Positions 61,621-64,000 of a DNA stretch of 64,000 nt are shown here, piece after piece; positions within the stretch are counted from its first letter, which is position 1; each line of letters opens with the position of its first letter. A model generated the notes under the pieces. The model did no database searches and was not told the DNA's origin. It saw only the letters and a program-made list of their open reading frames with translations. The translations under genes were made by a program, and so were the position numbers. This DNA is from an uncultured Polaribacter sp. Its GTDB lineage: Bacteria > Bacteroidota > Bacteroidia > Flavobacteriales > Flavobacteriaceae. The stretch spans positions 620,001 to 684,000 of the forward strand of contig CANMHT010000001.1 of assembly GCA_947497755.1 (NCBI GenBank), read 5' to 3'.

Positions 61621-62073
61621 ATGAGAGAAAGTTGGGAATATAATGCCTTAATGAGCTTAAGAGAAAAGACAGTGAATTATATAGATAAAGAAAAGAAATA
61701 TATCCATTATAAATTACTGATACGAATTATAGGTAAAGTTCCTAGCTTAGAAAATCAACTTTATACAGAAGAAATATACACTCTTAAAAAAATGATTGAT
61801 GCTTATATTGAAGAACTTCCTCTACGATTTGATTATACTCAAGATTTTTCACGAAAAATTGAAATGATCTTAAAGTATATCAAAGAAACCTTTTTCTTAA
61901 TCGATAGGCACTTTTATCAAAAAAGATGTTTGATTTTAGGAGTTTTCTTATCCTTTTCAATGTTAATAGGGTATATGATTTCTTTTATCACATTCCTTAT
62001 CGTTTTGTTTACAATATATCTTATAGGATTCTTACTCGATTTACATAATTACAGAAAAGGTATCACTATTTAA
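61621..62073 (+). CDS. Membrane protein of unknown function with C-terminal helix pair
   Basis: 150 residues. The first about 95 residues are helical and charged (ALMSLREKTVNYIDKEKKYIHY, YTEEIYTLKKMIDAYIEEL). Two membrane helices follow (about 103-123, CLILGVFLSFSMLIGYMISF, and 124-141, ITFLIVLFTIYLIGFLLDL), then a short basic end (HNYRKGITI). The bulk should face the cytoplasm. No family recognised. It stands 34 bases before the large surface-protein gene and may be co-transcribed with it. Confidence 0.65.
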   Translation: MRESWEYNALMSLREKTVNYIDKEKKYIHYKLLIRIIGKVPSLENQLYTEEIYTLKKMIDAYIEELPLRFDYTQDFSRKIEMILKYIKETFFLIDRHFYQKRCLILGVFLSFSMLIGYMISFITFLIVLFTIYLIGFLLDLHNYRKGITI

Positions 62074-62107
62074 TTCCCAAATTAATCTCCCAATAATATC
62101 AATTATC

Positions 62108-64000
62108 ATGCTTCAAAAAATTAGTATTAAAAAAGAAAAAAAGAACTCATTTAGGTCAAGAAGAACAAGTCTTTTATTAAGATTACTATTATTTTTGGTA
62201 TCAGCGACTGTTCATAGTCAAGCAACTTTTACTTCAGGTGCTACAGCTACACAATTAGCTACTCAAATTACTGGGCCAGGAATTACCATTAATAATCCAC
62301 AAATCATCTCTGGTGTAGGAACTCAATTAGGAGTTTTTTCTAACGGAATTGCTGGAGCTAACTTACAACTAAATACAGGTATTATCTTAACAACAAGCAC
62401 CGTAGCAGAGTCATTTACAACAAATAGTAGTGGAGGAATCTCTTTAGGTCCTGGTACTTTTTATAATGACCCAGATCTTACAGGTATTGTAAGTTCTGCT
62501 AATAGAGATGTTGTAGTTTTTCAATTCGAGGCCGTTTTAGACCCTTTGGCAACAGTGCTAACTATTGATTATCAGTTTATGTCTGATGAATACAATGAAT
62601 ATGTATGTTCAAATATTAATGATGTATTTGGATATTTTGTTTCAGGACCTGGGATTTCTGGAACTCAAAACATTGCTTTAGTGCCAGGTACACCAAATCC
62701 TGTAACAATTGCATCCATCAATAATGGAACAGTTGGTAGTCTTGGAAATATAGCCAATTGTATTGATTTAGGACAGTCGGCTTTATTTACAGACAATACT
62801 GGTGGAGCAATTACTGTGGAATATGATGGTGTTACGAATAAATTACGTGCTACAGCAAAAGGCTTAACTCCTGGAGCAACTTATACGGTAAAATTGGCCA
62901 TTGCAGATTCATCTGATGGAAGTTATGATTCAGCAGTACTAGTAAATTTAATAAGTGGTTTGGTTGATGATGATGGAGATGGTATCACTAATGATGTAGA
63001 TTTAGATGATGATAATGATGGTATTTATGATGTGATTGAAGATGCCAATACTGATAGTGATAATAATCCTTTAACAAATCCTACTGATACTGATGGTGAT
63101 GGAATTCCGAATTACTTAGATTTAGATTCTGATGGAGATGGAATTCCAGACAATATCGAAGCACAGACAACAAGCGGTTATATAGCACCTGGAGTATTTA
63201 CAGATGTAAATTCTGATGGAGTAAACGATGTCTATGCAGGAGGTTTGGCACCAGTAAATACAGATGGAACTGATTTAGATGATTATTTAGATACAGATGC
63301 AGATAATGACGGGACAAATGATCAGACAGAAGCCACGATTTCTTTTGTGGGAAATGTTGGAAATAATGGACTAGATAATGGATTAGAAGCAATTGATGAT
63401 TATGCTGATGTAAACGGAATATTAAATAATCCAGCAACACTTCCTGATGCAGATGGAGATGTTGGTTCTGGAGGAGATGTAGATTATAGAGATGCCATAA
63501 CACTTGGAGATAATGATGGAGACGGAATTAATGATGATGCCGATTTAGATGATGACAATGATGGGATTTTGGACTCTGTAGAATCTACTTGTGATTCACC
63601 AACCATTCAATTTGTAAATACACCAGATGCCTATTGGACATTAGATAACAATACCAATGACACAAGTGGAAACGCTCATAACGAAAACGGAAGTGCTAGT
63701 TTAACTTATAGTACAACGGCAATTCAAGGTTCTCATTCAGTAAACTTCAATGGAACTTCTCATACGATAAGATATAGTCAAGATGGAGGTTTTATGGAGC
63801 AAGCATATAGCAATATCAGTTTTTCTGCTTGGATAATGCCAAGTTCTTTATCAGGTAACCGAATTATTTATGAAGAAGGAGGAGGTACAAATGGAGCTAC
63901 TTTATGGTTAAATAATAACATTTTAACATATTCTGTACGTAATGGAGGTGGCGGTAGTCAAGTAAATGTTACTCACCAAACTCCATTAGTTGTAGATGGT
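62108..64000 (+). CDS. Large secreted choice-of-anchor L protein, 3' end cut by window edge
   Basis: An ATG at 62108 opens a frame that runs without stop to the right edge (631 codons). N-terminal signal with a long basic lead (KKEKKNSFRSRRTSLLLRLLLFLVSATVHSQ). A choice-of-anchor L domain follows (about 40-285; TATQLATQITGPGITINNPQ, NTGIILTTSTVAES, SDEYNEYV, YDGVTNKLRATAKGL). Next is a series of Asp-rich calcium-binding repeats of thrombospondin type 3 style (about 290-510; DDDGDGITNDVDLDDDNDGI, SDGDGIPD). A LamG-like domain then begins (from about 520; AYWTLDNNTNDTSGNAHNENG). By analogy a T9SS sorting domain should lie beyond the edge. Probably a surface adhesin or matrix protein. Confidence 0.9.
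   Translation, partial: MLQKISIKKEKKNSFRSRRTSLLLRLLLFLVSATVHSQATFTSGATATQLATQITGPGITINNPQIISGVGTQLGVFSNGIAGANLQLNTGIILTTSTVAESFTTNSSGGISLGPGTFYNDPDLTGIVSSANRDVVVFQFEAVLDPLATVLTIDYQFMSDEYNEYVCSNINDVFGYFVSGPGISGTQNIALVPGTPNPVTIASINNGTVGSLGNIANCIDLGQSALFTDNTGGAITVEYDGVTNKLRATAKGLTPGATYTVKLAIADSSDGSYDSAVLVNLISGLVDDDGDGITNDVDLDDDNDGIYDVIEDANTDSDNNPLTNPTDTDGDGIPNYLDLDSDGDGIPDNIEAQTTSGYIAPGVFTDVNSDGVNDVYAGGLAPVNTDGTDLDDYLDTDADNDGTNDQTEATISFVGNVGNNGLDNGLEAIDDYADVNGILNNPATLPDADGDVGSGGDVDYRDAITLGDNDGDGINDDADLDDDNDGILDSVESTCDSPTIQFVNTPDAYWTLDNNTNDTSGNAHNENGSASLTYSTTAIQGSHSVNFNGTSHTIRYSQDGGFMEQAYSNISFSAWIMPSSLSGNRIIYEEGGGTNGATLWLNNNILTYSVRNGGGGSQVNVTHQTPLVVDG

Noticed and set aside
63198..63503. Minus-strand ORF of 101 codons rich in Leu and His
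   Set aside because: Antisense shadow of the Asp-rich repeats of the choice-of-anchor L gene (GAT codons read backwards).

Overview
The window is about 64 kb of AT-rich DNA from a Bacteroidetes bacterium, most likely a marine member of the Flavobacteriaceae (Tenacibaculum/Polaribacter-like; the genus is a guess). The evidence is the Bacteroidetes promoter pattern (TTG, 19 bases, TAnnTTTG) before rpsA and tRNA-Gly, C-terminal type IX secretion (T9SS) sorting domains on very large secreted proteins, many LytS-type kinases with LytTR regulators, 2TM-domain proteins, and the absence of strong Shine-Dalgarno sequences. No insertion sequence, phage or CRISPR array was seen.

Layout: 1-2.3 kb, a redox/DNA repair group (glutathione peroxidase cut by the edge, SRPBCC protein, photolyase). 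2.4-7.7 kb, a signalling operon with a LytS-like kinase fused to a 2TM domain, five stand-alone 2TM proteins, an amidohydrolase and a LytTR regulator. 7.8-18.5 kb, mostly housekeeping (rpsA, glmM, a PLP enzyme, an acyltransferase, rhomboid, tRNA-Gly, two acetyltransferases, an MBL-fold hydrolase). 18.5-22.7 kb, a five-gene heme nitric-oxide sensor operon: receiver, H-NOX, PAS-PAS-GAF kinase, Hpt and LytTR regulator. 22.8-38.3 kb, a secreted DUF4114/T9SS protein followed by what looks like an undescribed exopolysaccharide synthesis and export locus: TPR/beta-barrel porin, two STAS proteins, Wzx-like flippase, GT4, membrane-anchored glycoside hydrolase, secreted Ig-like protein, large GT-C-like membrane protein, a receiver-GT2 fusion and a 39-residue membrane peptide. 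38.4-51.2 kb, three more two-component systems around two unknown secreted proteins. 51.5-64 kb, a 2922-residue T9SS adhesin-like protein with five internal repeats, an outer-membrane barrel, two very short ORFs, a small membrane protein, and the start of a second giant secreted protein that runs off the right edge.

The main result comes from reading the intergenic regions. Six promoters between 18.5 and 38.2 kb share a degenerate 12-base direct repeat (consensus near TACCATTCATCG) whose two copies start exactly 21 bases apart, with a -7-like element 42-43 bases beyond the proximal copy. Same-face direct repeats of about two helical turns are the known layout of LytTR binding sites. The six promoters precede the H-NOX operon itself, the DUF4114 gene, the STAS/flippase operon, the GT4 gene, the receiver-GT2 gene and the small peptide gene. 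I infer an autoregulated nitric-oxide regulon in which H-NOX, kinase, Hpt and LytTR regulator control synthesis of a surface polysaccharide and a secreted matrix protein. The receiver-GT2 fusion offers a second, post-translational input from the same phosphorelay. This is inference from hand alignment and needs a motif scan and experiments.
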